Origin: Ruegeria atlantica
Lineage (GTDB): Bacteria; Pseudomonadota; Alphaproteobacteria; Rhodobacterales; Rhodobacteraceae
DNA length: 64,000 nt
Reading direction: 5' to 3'
Assembly: GCF_013032005.1 (NCBI RefSeq)
Contig: NZ_WQBE01000001.1
Coordinates: forward strand, 1,096,811 to 1,160,810
Part shown: positions 15,930 through 25,222 of the stretch, piece by piece
Layout: every line of letters starts with the position of its first letter
Position numbering within the stretch: the stretch's first letter is position 1
The notes under the pieces: model-generated
What the model saw: the letters and a program-made list of their open reading frames with translations, nothing else
Database searches by the model: none
Told to the model about the DNA's origin: nothing
Program-made: the position numbers and the translations under genes

Positions 15930-17794
15930 CCGAAGACTTGCATATCATGCCGCCCGAGGCACCGCTGGCCATGCCCGCGCAAGATTTCAGCGCGGGCTTC
16001 CGTGACGCGCAAGTGCCCGAGGGTCAGCGCCCCTCGGCCGGTTTTTGGCGCGCCTTGGCGTTTTCGCCTGCGATGGCCGCGACTTTAGGCCTGCTGTGGG
16101 TAATGAGCGACTGGTTTGGGGCCGAAGGGATCAACCTGATCGAAGCCATCCTGCTGGCGCTGATCTCGTTCAACTTCTTCTGGATTTCCTTCACGGTCTG
16201 CACCGTGCTGCTAGGCATGGTTTCCCTGTCGCGGCAGGAACAGCCCAAACGCGAGGGCCGTCCACAGCCCTTGCGCGTGGCGCTGTTGATGCCGGTTTAT
16301 AACGAGGTGCCGTGGAACGTGCTGGGCAATGCCCGCACGATGCTCGAGGATTTGCAGGCGCGGGGTGGTCAACACCACTATGCCATGTTTATCCTGTCCG
16401 ACACCCGCGACCCCGAGATCGCAGCACAGGAACAGGCCAGTATCGAGGCACTGCGAACGACGCTGGCCCCGGGTCTGGAACTGTATTACCGCCGTCGCGA
16501 AGAAAACACGGACCGCAAGGTCGGTAACATCGCCGACTGGGTCAGCCGTTGGGGCGCGGATTGGGATGCGATGTTGGTGCTGGATGCCGACAGTCTGATG
16601 ACGGGCCGTGCCATCCTACGCCTGACGGATTCACTGGCGCGCGATTCTGGCGCGGGCCTGATCCAAAGTTATCCGCAACTGATCGGCGCGCAATCGGTCT
16701 TTGCCCGGATGCAGCAGTTTGCCAACGGCGTGTATGGCATTGCATTCGCCGAAGGTCTGGCGCGCTGGTGTGGGCAAGAGGGCAACTATTGGGGTCACAA
16801 CGCGATTATCCGCACCAATGCCTTCGCCAATTGCGCTGGTCTACCAAAACTGCTCAGCCTGAATGGTCAGGAAAAGCTGATCATGAGCCACGATTTCGTC
16901 GAGGCCGGTCTGATGCGTCGCGCCGGTTGGGGCGTGCGGTTCCTGCCGCGCATCCGCGGCTCGTACGAGGAAACACCGCCCACACTGATCGACCATGCGC
17001 TACGCGACCGTCGCTGGTGCCAGGGCAACCTGCAGCACCTGAAGCTGCTGGGGTCTGCCGGGTTCCGGGCAGTGTCGCGGTTCCACATGTTCCACGGGGC
17101 GGTGGGCTATCTAATGTCGCCGCTGTGGTTCGCCTTGCTGGTGATGTGGGCGCTGATCGGTCAGGGCGAGGATGCCTCGGTCCTGCATTATTTCAGCCCC
17201 GACAACCCGCTGTTCCCGCAATGGCCCGAGATGTCGGAAACCCGCCATGTGCTGATCATTCTGGTGATGTATGCGATGTTGCTGGCCCCCAAGGTGCTGG
17301 GCGTAGTGGCGCTGCCCCTCAGCGGAGTGCGCTATGCGGATTTCGGCGGCGGTTCCAAATTCCTGACGTCGTTTCTGGCCGAGGTCATCCTGTCGATCCT
17401 TTACGCTCCGATCCTGATGGTGCAACAGATGATCGCAGTATTCCGGACGGCGCTTGGTCTGCAAAAAGGTTGGTCTCCGCAGGCGCGGGATGGTGGCAGC
17501 TATAGCCTGCAAACGCTGATCTTGTGCCACATGCTGGAAACCATCAGTGGCATCGCACTGAGTGTGGGCATCCTGTCCGGTCTGGTGTCGATCTGGCTGG
17601 CCCCGATTGCCATCAGCCTTGCGCTGGCGATCCCTCTCTCCGCACTCAGCGGTGTGTCAGCTGGTACCGCGCGGCGCATGGTCGGGATGAAAGAGGATTT
17701 TCACGAGCCCGCCATCACGCGATCCGCCCGACGTCATCGGAACGAACTGAAGCGCCTGATCGAGGGTAAGACGGTCATGACCCCTGCCGAGTGA
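15926..17794 (+). CDS. opgH: Glucosyltransferase OpgH (MdoH)
   Basis: A 622-residue membrane glycosyltransferase that polymerises glucose from UDP-glucose and moves the chain to the periplasm. Two helices near residues 45-95 are followed by a family-2 glycosyltransferase domain. This holds VALLMPVYNE (about 117-126), LDADSLM (DxD, about 217-223) and the product motif DRRWCQGNLQH (about 357-367). Several C-terminal helices follow. It is shorter than enterobacterial MdoH (about 850), as is usual for alphaproteobacteria. The start overlaps opgG (ATGA at 15926-15929). Its stop directly abuts the stop of the convergent esterase gene, with no terminator visible between them. Confidence 0.93.
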   Translation: MTEDLHIMPPEAPLAMPAQDFSAGFRDAQVPEGQRPSAGFWRALAFSPAMAATLGLLWVMSDWFGAEGINLIEAILLALISFNFFWISFTVCTVLLGMVSLSRQEQPKREGRPQPLRVALLMPVYNEVPWNVLGNARTMLEDLQARGGQHHYAMFILSDTRDPEIAAQEQASIEALRTTLAPGLELYYRRREENTDRKVGNIADWVSRWGADWDAMLVLDADSLMTGRAILRLTDSLARDSGAGLIQSYPQLIGAQSVFARMQQFANGVYGIAFAEGLARWCGQEGNYWGHNAIIRTNAFANCAGLPKLLSLNGQEKLIMSHDFVEAGLMRRAGWGVRFLPRIRGSYEETPPTLIDHALRDRRWCQGNLQHLKLLGSAGFRAVSRFHMFHGAVGYLMSPLWFALLVMWALIGQGEDASVLHYFSPDNPLFPQWPEMSETRHVLIILVMYAMLLAPKVLGVVALPLSGVRYADFGGGSKFLTSFLAEVILSILYAPILMVQQMIAVFRTALGLQKGWSPQARDGGSYSLQTLILCHMLETISGIALSVGILSGLVSIWLAPIAISLALAIPLSALSGVSAGTARRMVGMKEDFHEPAITRSARRHRNELKRLIEGKTVMTPAE

Positions 17795-18610
17795 TTAGCC
17801 GCCCGGCAGGCCTTCGTACCAGTCCACCATCATGTCCGCCCAACCCTTGGGCACTGAGTGGCCACCGGGAAACAGCGCGAATTCCAGCATGCCGCCTTCG
17901 GCACACCCGCTCCATCTGCGTCGCATGAACTGACCGGTGGTTGAAAAACCGCTGGGCTTGGTATCGACGCATTCATTGGCAACCCGCCAGATTTCCAGCC
18001 CGGCAAAGATATCGCCTTGATGGAACCGGCCACCGCCCAGAATGCGTCCTTCTAACGGCACCACATTGTCGGTCCAGCCGTGGGTGTGGAACATCCGTAC
18101 CGGACCTTCGCAGCTTTCGGGATGCGGTCGCCAGAAACCGCCAGATACCGGTACATAGGCCGAAAACGTATCGGGTGCCGCGCAGGCCAGGTAATACACC
18201 ATGAACGCCCCGGCCGAGAAACCGCCCAGAACCACGCGATCTGCATCCACATCGAAACGGTCCGAGGCATCCTGTACCGCTTCGGTCAGAAAGGCGGTTT
18301 CGTCCCGTCCTTCCCAACCGGGAAAGAAGTTCCAGCTTTGGCGGCCATTTCGTTCTGACCCTTCGGGGGCCATGACTGCATAACCGCGCGCCAGCAAAGG
18401 CTCGACCATGCTGCGGTTTTTCAAAGTACCGGTTGCCGAACCCCCATAGCCATGCAGAAAGACAACCAACGGTGGGTTATCCGCCTCGGGCAATTCGATG
18501 TGGTACCCACCCGAGGCCGTCTCACACACGCCTTCCTGATCGGCACAGGCCGCCAACCCCGCCTGCCCGGCGAATGTCAAACCCGCTGCCAAGGTGAATG
18601 CCCGGATCAT
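17795..18610 (-). CDS. Secreted alpha/beta hydrolase, PHB depolymerase/LpqC-like esterase
   Basis: A 271-residue protein with a signal peptide (MIRAFTLAAGLTFAGQAGLAA). The hydrolase fold shows the oxyanion motif VFLHGYGGS (about residue 50), the nucleophile elbow GGFSAGAF (about residue 148) and a late GGHSVPKGW with the catalytic His. Conserved Cys residues in the mature domain (CADQ..C, C..C) suit an exported enzyme. The family includes polyhydroxybutyrate depolymerases and feruloyl/acetyl esterases; the true substrate cannot be told. It overlaps the upstream rhodanese gene by four bases and is the second gene of a minus-strand pair. Its stop touches the opgH stop. Confidence 0.88.
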   Translation of the reverse strand: MIRAFTLAAGLTFAGQAGLAACADQEGVCETASGGYHIELPEADNPPLVVFLHGYGGSATGTLKNRSMVEPLLARGYAVMAPEGSERNGRQSWNFFPGWEGRDETAFLTEAVQDASDRFDVDADRVVLGGFSAGAFMVYYLACAAPDTFSAYVPVSGGFWRPHPESCEGPVRMFHTHGWTDNVVPLEGRILGGGRFHQGDIFAGLEIWRVANECVDTKPSGFSTTGQFMRRRWSGCAEGGMLEFALFPGGHSVPKGWADMMVDWYEGLPGG

Positions 18611-19080
18611 CCTGTCTCTCCTGTATTGTGTTCAACCGGCAAACCGGTCCGTACCCATCCCGGCCCTGCGGCAGACCCCAGCATACCCTCTGGTACGTCA
18701 ATGATGTTTGTGAACCCTGCCTCGGTCAATCTGTTGCTCAGCCGAGCCGACCTGACCCCACGCGCGCAAATCAATGCAACAGGCGCGTTCCGATCACCGC
18801 CGGTCAGCTGTGCCAGCGCCTGTTCGAAATCATCGCGGCGCATATCCAACGGATGCGCTCCCTGGCCAACGCCCGTGGTCTGCCATTCCCGCGGCGTGCG
18901 AATGTCGACCAACAACACATCCCCAGACACCGCTTGCTGATACGCGTCCTGAACACTCAGCCTGTCACCCGCGTAATCTTGCGGGATCAAGCGATATTCC
19001 CGAACAGCAAAGCCAGCAACGATGGCGGCGCCACCGCCCAACAGAACCCATCGGCGTGTTCGGTTTGCTTTGTCTGCCAC
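18607..19080 (-). CDS. Membrane-anchored or exported rhodanese-domain protein
   Basis: A 157-residue protein. RTRRWVLLGGGAAIVAGFAV at the N-terminus is a signal anchor with a twin Arg. A single rhodanese domain follows (VLLVDIRTPREW near residue 55, active-site loop ICARGVRSARLSNRL near residue 104, and the C-terminal GFTNIIDVPEGM). The catalytic Cys is present, so it can probably carry persulfide sulfur. Periplasmic single-domain rhodaneses are common in this group but their acceptors are mostly unknown. It precedes and overlaps the esterase gene (ATGA). The 212 bp to mrpA on the other strand should hold both promoters. Confidence 0.87.
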   Translation of the reverse strand: MADKANRTRRWVLLGGGAAIVAGFAVREYRLIPQDYAGDRLSVQDAYQQAVSGDVLLVDIRTPREWQTTGVGQGAHPLDMRRDDFEQALAQLTGGDRNAPVALICARGVRSARLSNRLTEAGFTNIIDVPEGMLGSAAGPGWVRTGLPVEHNTGETG

Positions 19081-19292
19081 GCAGCTCCCTCCTGATCCGA
19101 TGGGATGTGCTTATCACAGCCCGAATTTCGAATCCGCGTTGAATTTCAACCGGCAGATCAAGATCGCGTCATTGTTTCGCACCACAATCGATGGCGCTAG
19201 GACTGCGGGTAAAACTTGCAATAGCTGGACAGTTAGAAAATTATCCTTAAAAACCAGTACTACATTTGACCGCCCAGATCGGAGTATCGCAC

Positions 19293-22160
19293 TTGTCCCT
19301 ATTCCTCATCGCGGCCCTTCCCTTCCTCGGAGCTGTATTCCCAGCCCTTCTGATCCGGGCAGGACGAAACGCAGCAGCATCAGCCGCCGGGCTGACCACC
19401 TTTCTGGCGCTTATGGGGCTGTTGATTCACATCCCGTCGGTCATGCGCGGAGAGGTTGTCACGGCGCGGTTCGACTGGATACCGGCACTGGGACTGAACG
19501 CGAATTTCATGCTGGACGGTCTTGGGTTTCTGTTTGCCCTGCTGATCCTGGGGATCGGATTGCTGATCATCCTGTATGCGCGGTTTTACCTGTCACGCGA
19601 AGATCCGATGGGGCAGTTCTATACCTATCTGCTGCTGTTTCAGGGCGCGATGGTCGGGATCGTTCTGTCAGACAATATCCTTCTTTTGCTTATTTTCTGG
19701 GAGCTTACTTCGCTAAGCTCATTCTTGCTGATCGGGTATTGGAAACATCTGCCCGAGGGACGTCAGGGCGCGCGCATGGCGCTGGCCGTAACCGGCGGTG
19801 GCGGGTTGGCGATGATCGCGGGGATGCTGATTCTGGGCAATATCGTGGGCTCATATGACCTAAGCCTCATCCTACAGAACAAAGAGCTGATCCAAGCCTC
19901 ACCGTATTACATGCCCGCGCTGGTCCTGATCCTGTTGGGCTGTTTTACCAAGTCGGCGCAGTTTCCGTTCCATTTCTGGCTGCCACATGCGATGGCCGCA
20001 CCGACGCCGGTTTCTGCCTATCTGCACTCAGCCACAATGGTGAAGGCCGGACTGTTCCTGATGGCCCGGATGTGGCCGGTTCTGGCGGGGACGGATGCGT
20101 GGTTCTACATCGTAGCAACCACAGGTCTGGTGACCATGTTGATCGGGGCCTGCATTGCCTTGTTCAAAGACGATCTTAAGGCACTGCTGGCGTTTTCGAC
20201 CGTGTCGCATCTGGGTTTGGTGACGATGCTGCTGGGCTTTGGCACCAAGATTGCAGTTGTGGCGGCGATATTCCACATTATCAATCACGCCACCTTCAAA
20301 TGTGCTCTGTTCATGACCGCCGGGATCGTGGACCACGAAACCGGAACCCGAGACATCAAACGTCTGGGCGGGTTGCGTCAGTTGATGCCGATCACATTTA
20401 CCATCGGAACGATTGCCGCGCTGTCTATGGCCGGTCTGCCTCCGCTGAATGGCTTCCTGTCCAAAGAAATGATGCTTGAGGAGACAGTCCACACCACCTG
20501 GCTGCACTCGCACTATCTGGTACCGGGTCTGGCGTTGCTGGCGGCACTGTTCTCGGCTGCCTATTCCTTCCGCTTTGTCGGGCATGTCTTCCTTGGCCCG
20601 CAGCGCAACGATTATCCGCACCACCCGCATGATCCGCCTATCGGTATGTGGCTGGCTCCAGCCTTCCTGGTGGTGCTGGTTGTGCTGATCGGGCTGTATT
20701 CGGCCGCGCTCGTTGGGCCTCTGGTCACGGTTGTATCCAGCGCCGTAATCGGTGGAGAGAAGCTGCCCTACTACTCACTGAAGCTCTGGCATGGCTTTAC
20801 GCCCGCGCTTTACATGTCGGCCGTAGCCACACTAGGCGGTCTGTTCCTGCTGGCGCTACACCGTCGTGGCGAACAGCTGTGGAACGCCCTGCCCCGCCCC
20901 GAAGCGAAGGTCATCTTCGAGGCTGTCATCGGCGCGTTTACCGCACTCAGCCGCTGGATCACCGACACATTACATAATGGTGTGATCAGCCGGTACGCCA
21001 TCATCCTTGTCGCGTTCACCGTCGGGCTTGGCTACTACGCCTATTCAACCGGCACGATAGGCCCCGAAACGCGCGAGCCCCTGCCCATTCAGATCATTCC
21101 GTTCATCGGCTGGACTTGCCTGGTGGGCGCGACGCTGGCGATCATGTGGTTCCACCGCAATCGTCTGCTGTCGCTGGTGCTGATCGGCGTCGTAGGCCTG
21201 ATCGTTTCGATGGCGTTCAACTATCTTTCGGCCCCGGATCTGGCGTTGACCCAGATCTCGGTCGAGGTGGTGACGATGATCCTGTTGCTCCTGTCGCTGA
21301 ACTTCCTGCCCACGGATACACCGTGGGACAGCAGCGCGGCGCGGCGTTGGCGGGATGCGGCGATTTCAGTGGTGGCCGGCCTTGGCACCGGCGCGCTGAT
21401 CTATGCGCTGATGCTGCGGGATTTTGCCTTTCCCACGATTTCCGAGTTCCACTTGGCCAACTCGTACAAAGGCGGTGGCGGTACCAACGTGGTCAACGTG
21501 ATCCTGGTGGACTTCCGGGGCTTTGATACCTTTGGCGAGATCATCGTTCTAGGCATCGCCGCCCTGATCATCTTTGCCCTGACCGAGGCCGTTCTGGGCA
21601 CCAACGTCCGCAGCTATCTGTTGAACCGCAAGCCGCACTGGCCGCAATCAGGGGATTCACATCCGCTGATGATGGTTGTGGCAACCCGCGTGATGATGCC
21701 GATTGCCCTGATGGTTGGGGCCTACATCTTTTTCCGCGGTCACAACCAGCCGGGGGGCGGGTTCATTGCCGGTCTGATCGTCGCGATTGCCTTCCTGATG
21801 CAATACATGGCCAGTGGCTACACATGGGCCATCGAACGACAGCGGTTCTACTATCACGGCACTATCGGCTGGGGTGTTCTGATCGCTGCCGCCACCGGGA
21901 TTGGAGCATGGTTCAACGAACGCCCGTTCCTGACCAGCGACTTCGGCTATCTCCATTGGCCACCCCTGGAAGAGTTCGAATGGGCCACCGCCATCCTGTT
22001 TGACACCGGCGTGTTTCTGGCCGTGCTGGGTGCGGTGATGCTGGCGCTGGACAGCCTGTCGCGGTTCGCGTGGCAGCCGGGCATGGCGCAAGAGTTCCCG
22101 ATGGATATCAACCCGCTACGGGACGACTCGAAAGACGAAGATAAGAAGGAGCAGGCCTGA
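19293..22160 (+). CDS. mrpA: Mrp Na+/H+ antiporter fused A and B subunits
   Basis: A protein of about 955 residues. The N-terminal 500 residues are MrpA/NuoL-like: the DGLGFLFALLILGIGLLI segment, the conserved FWELTSLSSFLLIGYW, proton-channel helices with FHFWLPHAMAAPTPVSAYLHSATMVKAG, and SMAGLPPLNGFLSKE. The C-terminal part carries the MrpB domain (residues about 780-930: RVMMPIALMVGAYIFFRGHNQPGGGFIAGL). MrpA and MrpB are fused, as in group 2 Mrp systems. The start is uncertain: TTG 19293 gives (M)SLFLIAALPFLGA and has GGAG eight bases upstream; TTG 19266 is the other option. The complex exchanges cytoplasmic Na+ for external protons and supports alkali and salt tolerance. Its stop overlaps mrpC by one base (TGATG). 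Confidence 0.92.
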   Translation: MSLFLIAALPFLGAVFPALLIRAGRNAAASAAGLTTFLALMGLLIHIPSVMRGEVVTARFDWIPALGLNANFMLDGLGFLFALLILGIGLLIILYARFYLSREDPMGQFYTYLLLFQGAMVGIVLSDNILLLLIFWELTSLSSFLLIGYWKHLPEGRQGARMALAVTGGGGLAMIAGMLILGNIVGSYDLSLILQNKELIQASPYYMPALVLILLGCFTKSAQFPFHFWLPHAMAAPTPVSAYLHSATMVKAGLFLMARMWPVLAGTDAWFYIVATTGLVTMLIGACIALFKDDLKALLAFSTVSHLGLVTMLLGFGTKIAVVAAIFHIINHATFKCALFMTAGIVDHETGTRDIKRLGGLRQLMPITFTIGTIAALSMAGLPPLNGFLSKEMMLEETVHTTWLHSHYLVPGLALLAALFSAAYSFRFVGHVFLGPQRNDYPHHPHDPPIGMWLAPAFLVVLVVLIGLYSAALVGPLVTVVSSAVIGGEKLPYYSLKLWHGFTPALYMSAVATLGGLFLLALHRRGEQLWNALPRPEAKVIFEAVIGAFTALSRWITDTLHNGVISRYAIILVAFTVGLGYYAYSTGTIGPETREPLPIQIIPFIGWTCLVGATLAIMWFHRNRLLSLVLIGVVGLIVSMAFNYLSAPDLALTQISVEVVTMILLLLSLNFLPTDTPWDSSAARRWRDAAISVVAGLGTGALIYALMLRDFAFPTISEFHLANSYKGGGGTNVVNVILVDFRGFDTFGEIIVLGIAALIIFALTEAVLGTNVRSYLLNRKPHWPQSGDSHPLMMVVATRVMMPIALMVGAYIFFRGHNQPGGGFIAGLIVAIAFLMQYMASGYTWAIERQRFYYHGTIGWGVLIAAATGIGAWFNERPFLTSDFGYLHWPPLEEFEWATAILFDTGVFLAVLGAVMLALDSLSRFAWQPGMAQEFPMDINPLRDDSKDEDKKEQA

Positions 22161-22519
22161 TGGAAGCGCTCGTAGCCTCAGCCGTAGGCATCATGACCGC
22201 CGCCGGGATTTTCCTGATCCTGCGCCGCCGCACATTCCCTGTCATTCTGGGGCTGTCGCTGATCACCTACGCGGTGAACGTGTTCCTGTTCGCCACCGGG
22301 CGACTGGCGCTGGATGCGCCTGCGGTTCTGAACAAATACGAAAAGGTTCCTTATACCGACCCGTTGCCACAAGCGCTGGTGCTGACGGCCATCGTGATTT
22401 CCTTTGGTATGACGGCGGTGATCGTGATGATCGCGCTGTCCGCTTATCTGTCGTCGAAGGATGACCATATCGACATGACCGCACAAGACAGCGTCGACGG
22501 CGCGGGAGAAGACGCATGA
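22160..22519 (+). CDS. mrpC: Mrp antiporter subunit C
   Basis: A 119-residue membrane protein homologous to NuoK, with three helices: ALVASAVGIMTAAGIFLIL, FPVILGLSLITYAVNVFLFATG and LVLTAIVISFGMTAVIVMIALSAY. The acidic residue in the loop DPLPQALVLTAIVI is as in MrpC. It starts one base inside the mrpA stop and overlaps mrpD by four bases (ATGA at 22516-22519). The tail is acidic (DDHIDMTAQDSVDGAGEDA). Family and place in the operon leave little doubt. Confidence 0.93.
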   Translation: MEALVASAVGIMTAAGIFLILRRRTFPVILGLSLITYAVNVFLFATGRLALDAPAVLNKYEKVPYTDPLPQALVLTAIVISFGMTAVIVMIALSAYLSSKDDHIDMTAQDSVDGAGEDA

Positions 22520-24060
22520 ACCACTGGATCGTAGCGCCGATCGTCCTGCCCGCGATCCTGGCCCCGTTCATCATCATGGTCCTGCGATATCACCTGGACC
22601 TGCAGCGCATCTTCTCGGTCGCCGGTGTAGTGGCGTTGCTGGGGATTGCCCTGACCATCACCGCGCAGGCCGCAGGTGGCGATATTCTGGTCTATGAGCT
22701 GGGCGATTGGCCTGCGCCCTTCGGCATCGTGCTGGTGCTAGACCGCCTGTCTGCGATGATGGTCTTGCTGACCGCCCTGCTCGCCTTGCCCATTGTGCTA
22801 TACGCTATTGCGTCCGGGTGGGACGACAGGGGCAAACACTTTCACGCGCTGTTCCACTTTCAGCTCATGGGCGTCTGCGGTGCCTTCCTGACGGGCGATG
22901 CCTTCAACCTGTTCGTTTTCTTCGAGGTGTTGCTGATCGCTTCCTACGGCTTGATGACGCATGGGGGCGGGTCGGTCCGGCTGAAGGCCGGGGTGCAATA
23001 TGTGGCCTATAACCTGTTGGGCTCGACCTTGTTCCTGTTTGCGCTCGGCACGCTTTATGCCGTGACCGGAACGCTTAACATGGCCGATCTGGCTGTTCGA
23101 GTCGCCGAAATTCCGCCCGAGGATACCGCCCTATTGCGGGTTGGAGCGGTTTTGTTGCTGTTGGTCTTTTGTATCAAAGCGGCCGTCTTGCCACTGCATT
23201 TCTGGTTGCCTGCCAGTTACGCCAATGCACCTTTGCCCGTCGCCGCACTGTTTGCGATCATGACCAAGGTGGGTGCCTATTCAATCCTGCGCGTCGATAC
23301 GCTGGTCTTTGGGCCCGATGTGGCTGTAACGCAAGGATTGCTGGGCGACTGGCTGCAACCTGCCGCGCTTCTAACGCTGGCCGTGGGTGCCATTGGTATT
23401 CTGGGCTCGCAGCACATAGCACGGATGACGGCCTTTTGTGCCATCGCATCAATGGGCACATTGTTGATCGCAATTTCACTGTTTACCGAAACGGCCACAA
23501 CTGCCGCGCTGTACTACATCTTTCATTCGACTCTTGCCACGGCGCTGATGTTCCTGGTGGCTGACCTAGTGATGGAACGCCGGGGCGGGGCCATCGCGCC
23601 AACGGCCCCGATGGCGCAAAGCGGGCTGGTCTCGGCCCTGTTCTTTGTTGGGGCAATCGCGATGGCGGGAATGCCCCCACTGTCGGGTTTCATCGGCAAG
23701 CTCCTAGTGCTGGATGCGGCGCGCGACGCACCGGATGCAAACGCAATCTGGGCAGTGATCCTGATCGGGTCGTTCGTGACGATCGTCGGGTTGGCGCGCG
23801 CAGGCACGCTGATCTTCTGGAAAAGCCATGACGCACAACACAACCCGGCGCCCGAGGTGGAAGATGACGAGGAAGCACCAGCCCTGCCCGCACCCGAACC
23901 AAACCCCGGACTGGCCTTCACCGCCATTTTTGGCATGGTCATGGGGCTTGTGATGCTGACCTTGTTCGCGGGCCCTGCCCTGACTTACGCTGGCAAAACA
24001 GCTGAACAGTTGTTCACACCCGAAAACTACATCTCAGCCGTTCTGGGAGGAGAGGAATAA
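22516..24060 (+). CDS. mrpD: Mrp antiporter subunit D
   Basis: A 514-residue NuoM/NuoN-like antiporter subunit with about 14 helices. Conserved motifs visible are GDAFNLFVFFEVLLIASYGLM with the key Glu of TM5, LPLHFWLPASYANAPLPVAALFAIMTKVGAYSILR with Lys in the broken helix, and AMAGMPPLSGFIGKLLVLD. An acidic, Pro-rich cytoplasmic loop (EVEDDEEAPALPAPEPNPG) sits between the last helices. With MrpA it forms the ion-moving core of the complex. The start overlaps mrpC and the stop shares a base with the mrpE start (TAATG at 24058-24062). Confidence 0.93.
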   Translation: MNHWIVAPIVLPAILAPFIIMVLRYHLDLQRIFSVAGVVALLGIALTITAQAAGGDILVYELGDWPAPFGIVLVLDRLSAMMVLLTALLALPIVLYAIASGWDDRGKHFHALFHFQLMGVCGAFLTGDAFNLFVFFEVLLIASYGLMTHGGGSVRLKAGVQYVAYNLLGSTLFLFALGTLYAVTGTLNMADLAVRVAEIPPEDTALLRVGAVLLLLVFCIKAAVLPLHFWLPASYANAPLPVAALFAIMTKVGAYSILRVDTLVFGPDVAVTQGLLGDWLQPAALLTLAVGAIGILGSQHIARMTAFCAIASMGTLLIAISLFTETATTAALYYIFHSTLATALMFLVADLVMERRGGAIAPTAPMAQSGLVSALFFVGAIAMAGMPPLSGFIGKLLVLDAARDAPDANAIWAVILIGSFVTIVGLARAGTLIFWKSHDAQHNPAPEVEDDEEAPALPAPEPNPGLAFTAIFGMVMGLVMLTLFAGPALTYAGKTAEQLFTPENYISAVLGGEE

Positions 24061-24557
24061 TGAGACTTCTGCATCGAATATTCCCCCACCCGCATCTGAC
24101 GATCCTGCTGACGCTGGTGTGGATGCTTCTGGCGAATTCGCCTTCGCTGAACTCTCTGGTGTTCGGGTTGCTGCTTGGGATTATCATTCCCTTCATTACT
24201 CAGCCCTACTGGCCCGACAGACCCAAACTGCGCAACTGGCCGATGATCATCGAGTATATGCTGGTGGTGCTGTGGGATATCGTGATGGCCAATATCACCG
24301 TGGCCCGTATCATCCTGTTCAAACGCGATGCCGACCGACAGCCCAACTGGGTCTGTATCCCACTTGAACTGCGCACCCCCGAAGCGATCACTGTATTGGC
24401 CGGAACCATCACCATGACCCCCGGAACGGTCAGTTGCGATCTGTCGGCGCAAGGCCACAACCTGCTGGTTCACTGCCTGGATGCGCCCAACGTGGATGAG
24501 GTGCGCGACCAGATAAAACAACGCTATGAGCGCCGTCTGAAGGAGATTTTCGAATGA
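24060..24557 (+). CDS. mrpE: Mrp antiporter subunit E
   Basis: A 165-residue protein with two N-terminal helices (LTILLTLVWMLLANS, LVFGLLLGIIIPFIT), a third helix near MLVVLWDIVMANITVARIIL, and a cytoplasmic alpha/beta domain. The family pattern PEAITVLAGTITMTPGTVSCDL is intact. It ends with a basic helix RYERRLKEIFE. MrpE is needed for assembly of the complex. It overlaps mrpD by one base and mrpF by four bases (ATGA at 24554-24557), so all subunits are translated from one message. Confidence 0.92.
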   Translation: MRLLHRIFPHPHLTILLTLVWMLLANSPSLNSLVFGLLLGIIIPFITQPYWPDRPKLRNWPMIIEYMLVVLWDIVMANITVARIILFKRDADRQPNWVCIPLELRTPEAITVLAGTITMTPGTVSCDLSAQGHNLLVHCLDAPNVDEVRDQIKQRYERRLKEIFE

Positions 24558-24823
24558 TCGAGATTGCGATCTGGTTTGCCTTCGCCTGTTTCGGGGCGGC
24601 CATCATGCTGTGCCTGTATCGGATCATCTCGGCCGGGGGTGTGGGCACACGTGTTCTGGCGCTGGACACGATGGTCATCAACACAATTGCGCTGATGATT
24701 CTTTACGGGCTGGCTCTGGGGACCGAGATCTTTTTCGAGGCCGCCATGATCATCGCCATGCTGGGTTTTGTCTCAACCGTAGCCTATGCGCGCTTTATGC
24801 TGCGCGGCAATATCATCGAGTGA
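24554..24823 (+). CDS. mrpF: Mrp antiporter subunit F
   Basis: An 89-residue protein with three helices (IEIAIWFAFACFGAAIMLCLYRII, LDTMVINTIALMILYGLALG and FFEAAMIIAMLGFVSTVAYARFML). The conserved RVLALDTM segment of MrpF follows the first helix. The length is normal for the family. It overlaps mrpE at its start and is ten bases from mrpG. Confidence 0.92.
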   Translation: MIEIAIWFAFACFGAAIMLCLYRIISAGGVGTRVLALDTMVINTIALMILYGLALGTEIFFEAAMIIAMLGFVSTVAYARFMLRGNIIE

Positions 24824-24833
24824 GGGCGCCCCA

Positions 24834-25217
24834 ATGTTCATAATCGAGTTTCTAGTCGCCTTCTTTCTGATCGTATCCGGCATATTCGGTTTTGTCGGCT
24901 CGTATGGGATGATAAAGTTGAAGGACCCGATGTCTCGTCTTCATGCCCCAACCAAAGCGACGACGTTGGGTGTGGGTGGTGTGCTGCTGGCGTCGATCTT
25001 TCATTCGGCAGTAATCGAGCAGCATATTTCCCTGCACGAGCTGCTGATCACCCTTTTCCTGTTCCTGACTGCGCCGATCACGGCCCTGTTCATTGCCAAA
25101 TGGCATATTCATCGCCATGAAAAGCCCGATGATCTGCCTGACGCAGGTGAGGATGAGCTTTGGGCCACTCACGCGGTTGAGCAAGTCGAAGACGTACCAG
25201 ACCACACAAAGACCTGA
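24834..25217 (+). CDS. mrpG: Mrp antiporter subunit G
   Basis: A 127-residue protein with three helices (FLVAFFLIVSGIFGFVGSYGMIKL, TTLGVGGVLLASIFHS and LLITLFLFLTAPITALFIAKW). The MrpG motif KDPMSRLHAPTKATTLGVGG is intact. The ATG at 24834 starts the first helix; an in-frame codon upstream at 24786 lies inside mrpF. The C-terminus is acidic and hydrophilic. It closes the mrp operon, and selD starts only five bases after its stop, so selD may be read from the same message. Confidence 0.92.
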   Translation: MFIIEFLVAFFLIVSGIFGFVGSYGMIKLKDPMSRLHAPTKATTLGVGGVLLASIFHSAVIEQHISLHELLITLFLFLTAPITALFIAKWHIHRHEKPDDLPDAGEDELWATHAVEQVEDVPDHTKT

Positions 25218-25222
25218 ATTCC

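Noticed and set aside
16549..17505. 318-codon frame inside opgH
   Set aside because: Alternate frame of a strong glycosyltransferase gene; Arg/Ala/Gly-rich and without motifs.
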